NCBI GenBank assembly: GCA_002352425.1
Contig: DEIK01000059.1
Location: 39,556-52,902 of the forward strand
Direction of reading: 5' to 3'
Origin: Rhodobacteraceae bacterium UBA2776
GTDB taxonomy: Bacteria > Pseudomonadota > Alphaproteobacteria > Rhodobacterales > Rhodobacteraceae
Length of the DNA: 13,347 nucleotides
In this document: positions 12,483 through 13,347 of the stretch, one piece after another
Layout: each line of letters begins with the position of its first letter
Numbering within the stretch: the first letter of the stretch is position 1
Translations under genes and position numbers: made by a program
The notes under the pieces: generated by a model
Told to the model about the DNA's origin: nothing
What the model saw: only the letters and a program-made list of their open reading frames with translations
Databases searched by the model: none

Positions 12483-12520
12483 CAAAATGCGCGCGGCCCT
12501 CTTGGCGGGGCCACGCGCGC
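12483..12520 (-). terminator. Hairpin with T-run between dctP and dctQ (likely partial terminator)
   Basis: In minus-strand RNA GCGCGC (12515-12520), a 2-nt bulge and GGCCC pair with GGGCC and GCGCGC (12489-12499) around an 8-nt loop, and the run UUUU follows (12484-12487). It sits inside the operon, 18 nt after the dctP stop. A leaky terminator or 3'-protecting hairpin here would keep binding protein levels above permease levels, as is common for periplasmic uptake operons (inference). Confidence 0.7.
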
Positions 12521-12537
12521 TATCTTAGGTCATCAAC

Positions 12538-13347
12538 TTACATTTTTCCGTTGATGGCTTGTGCCGCGTCGATCGCATCTTGACCAACGTCGCCAACGAA
12601 TTTGTCCCAAACAGGCATCATCGCATCAACCCAAACTTGACGCTGGGCTGCATCCAGCGTGCGGATGGTGCCGCCCGCATCGATGATGGATTGTCTCGCG
12701 GCCTCATTTACGGCGAATGCTTCGGCGTTCCGTGTTGCGGTGACTTCTTTTATGATCGTCAAAAGTTGGTCACGCACGTCAGCATCAAGGCTTTCCAGCC
12801 AGTCAACATTGGTCACAACAAGGTAATCAACGATGCCGTGGTTGGTTTCTGTGATGCCGTCCTGGACCTCAAAGAATTTTTTGCCGAAAATGTTGGACCA
12901 CGTGTTTTCCTGACCGTCAACAACACCTTGTTGCAGACTGCCGTAGACCTCGGCAAAGGCCATTTTCTGGGGCGAGCCGCCGATGGCTTCCATTTGAGCA
13001 ACCAAAACATCCGATGACTGCACGCGGAATTTCAGACCGTTGGCGTCTGTTGGGACGATCAGCGGTTTGTTGGCGGACAGTTGTTTCAGACCATTGTGCC
13101 AAAACGCCAAACCTTGCAGGCCGCGGTTTTGCATTGAATCAAGCAACGCTTGGCCCGCTTCGCCGGTTTGGAATGTGTCGACAGCGTCCATGCTTGAGAA
13201 CATGAATGGCAGGTCAAACAAACGGAATTTTTTGGTGAATTTTTCGAACTTGGACAAGGATGGAGCGGCCAGTTGGACGTCGCCTTGCAGCATGGCTTCT
13301 AGAACTTTGTTGTCATCATAAAGTGTGGAGTTCGGGTAAACTTCCAT
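12538..13347 (-). CDS. dctP: TRAP transporter substrate-binding protein DctP (5' end beyond the window)
   Basis: The visible 269 residues are the C-terminal part of a periplasmic DctP-type binding protein; the signal peptide and roughly the first 60-70 residues lie outside the window. The sequence begins with MEVYPNSTLYDD, where the first Met is internal (family: VEVYPNS). The motif GLKFRVQSSDVL (104-115 of the visible part) contains the conserved Arg that pairs with the substrate carboxylate, and FAEVYGSLQQGVVDGQENTW (131-150) carries the other conserved ligand region. Similarity to Rhodobacter DctP (APSL-KF, FDLPF-F, GEAG--LL, GLAFW-NG) supports a C4-dicarboxylate or related organic acid as substrate, not proven. 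Stop TAA at 12538-12540. It is the first gene of dctPQM; its promoter is not visible. Confidence 0.93.
   Translation of the reverse strand: MEVYPNSTLYDDNKVLEAMLQGDVQLAAPSLSKFEKFTKKFRLFDLPFMFSSMDAVDTFQTGEAGQALLDSMQNRGLQGLAFWHNGLKQLSANKPLIVPTDANGLKFRVQSSDVLVAQMEAIGGSPQKMAFAEVYGSLQQGVVDGQENTWSNIFGKKFFEVQDGITETNHGIVDYLVVTNVDWLESLDADVRDQLLTIIKEVTATRNAEAFAVNEAARQSIIDAGGTIRTLDAAQRQVWVDAMMPVWDKFVGDVGQDAIDAAQAINGKM

Overview
The window looks like chromosomal DNA of an alphaproteobacterium of the order Rhodobacterales (Roseobacter-type). This rests on gene content and protein character: an HU/lon/tRNA-Val neighbourhood, a standalone SufT-like protein, a C4-dicarboxylate-type TRAP transporter with a long DctQ, and tRNA promoters with a TTGCGC or TTGACG -35 box and a 17-nt spacer. 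The genus cannot be fixed from the sequence. Almost everything is ordinary housekeeping DNA. No phage, transposase, CRISPR array or resistance cassette is visible.

Layout. Bases 1-5272 are a minus-strand housekeeping block. In transcription order it holds tgt (queuine tRNA-ribosyltransferase), lon (ATP-dependent protease), an HU-type DNA-binding protein with a histone-H1-like tail, tRNA-Val(UAC), a histidine phosphatase, and the first 16 bases of a second tRNA (probably tRNA-Asp) running off the left edge. Strong intrinsic terminators end lon and the HU gene. A heat-shock-like (RpoH/sigma-32) promoter can be read upstream of lon. Bases 5273-6229 are a sparse region of about 960 bp with one DUF2867-like gene among inverted and direct repeats; this is the part that looks most like accessory DNA.

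Bases 6230-10226 carry a divergent pair, phhB (pterin-4a-carbinolamine dehydratase, minus) and sufT (Fe-S/DUF59, plus). A plus-strand series follows: a short cobalamin-independent methionine-synthase-like methyltransferase, an IscA/HesB-type Fe-S carrier, two tandem TfoX N-terminal-domain paralogues, and tpiA. The IscA gene and the two TfoX genes are packed stop-to-start, which implies translational coupling. Bases 10227-10374 separate the converging tpiA and dctM genes and contain a 36-bp perfect palindrome beside a second strong hairpin.

Bases 10375-13347 are a minus-strand TRAP transporter operon dctP-dctQ-dctM. DctP is cut by the right edge, a hairpin with a T-run lies between dctP and dctQ, and dctQ and dctM overlap by ATGA.

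Functional links are modest: protein quality control and nucleoid structure (lon/HU), tRNA supply and modification (tgt, two tRNAs), pterin/folate and one-carbon metabolism (phhB, the MetE-like enzyme), Fe-S cluster maturation (sufT, iscA-like), glycolysis (tpiA) and organic-acid uptake (DctPQM). The points most worth a second look are the IscA-TfoX-TfoX coupling, the N-terminally short MetE-like enzyme with a palindrome in front of it, the triple half-site operator at phhB, the RpoH-like lon promoter and the 36-bp palindrome. No wholly new system can be claimed from the sequence alone.
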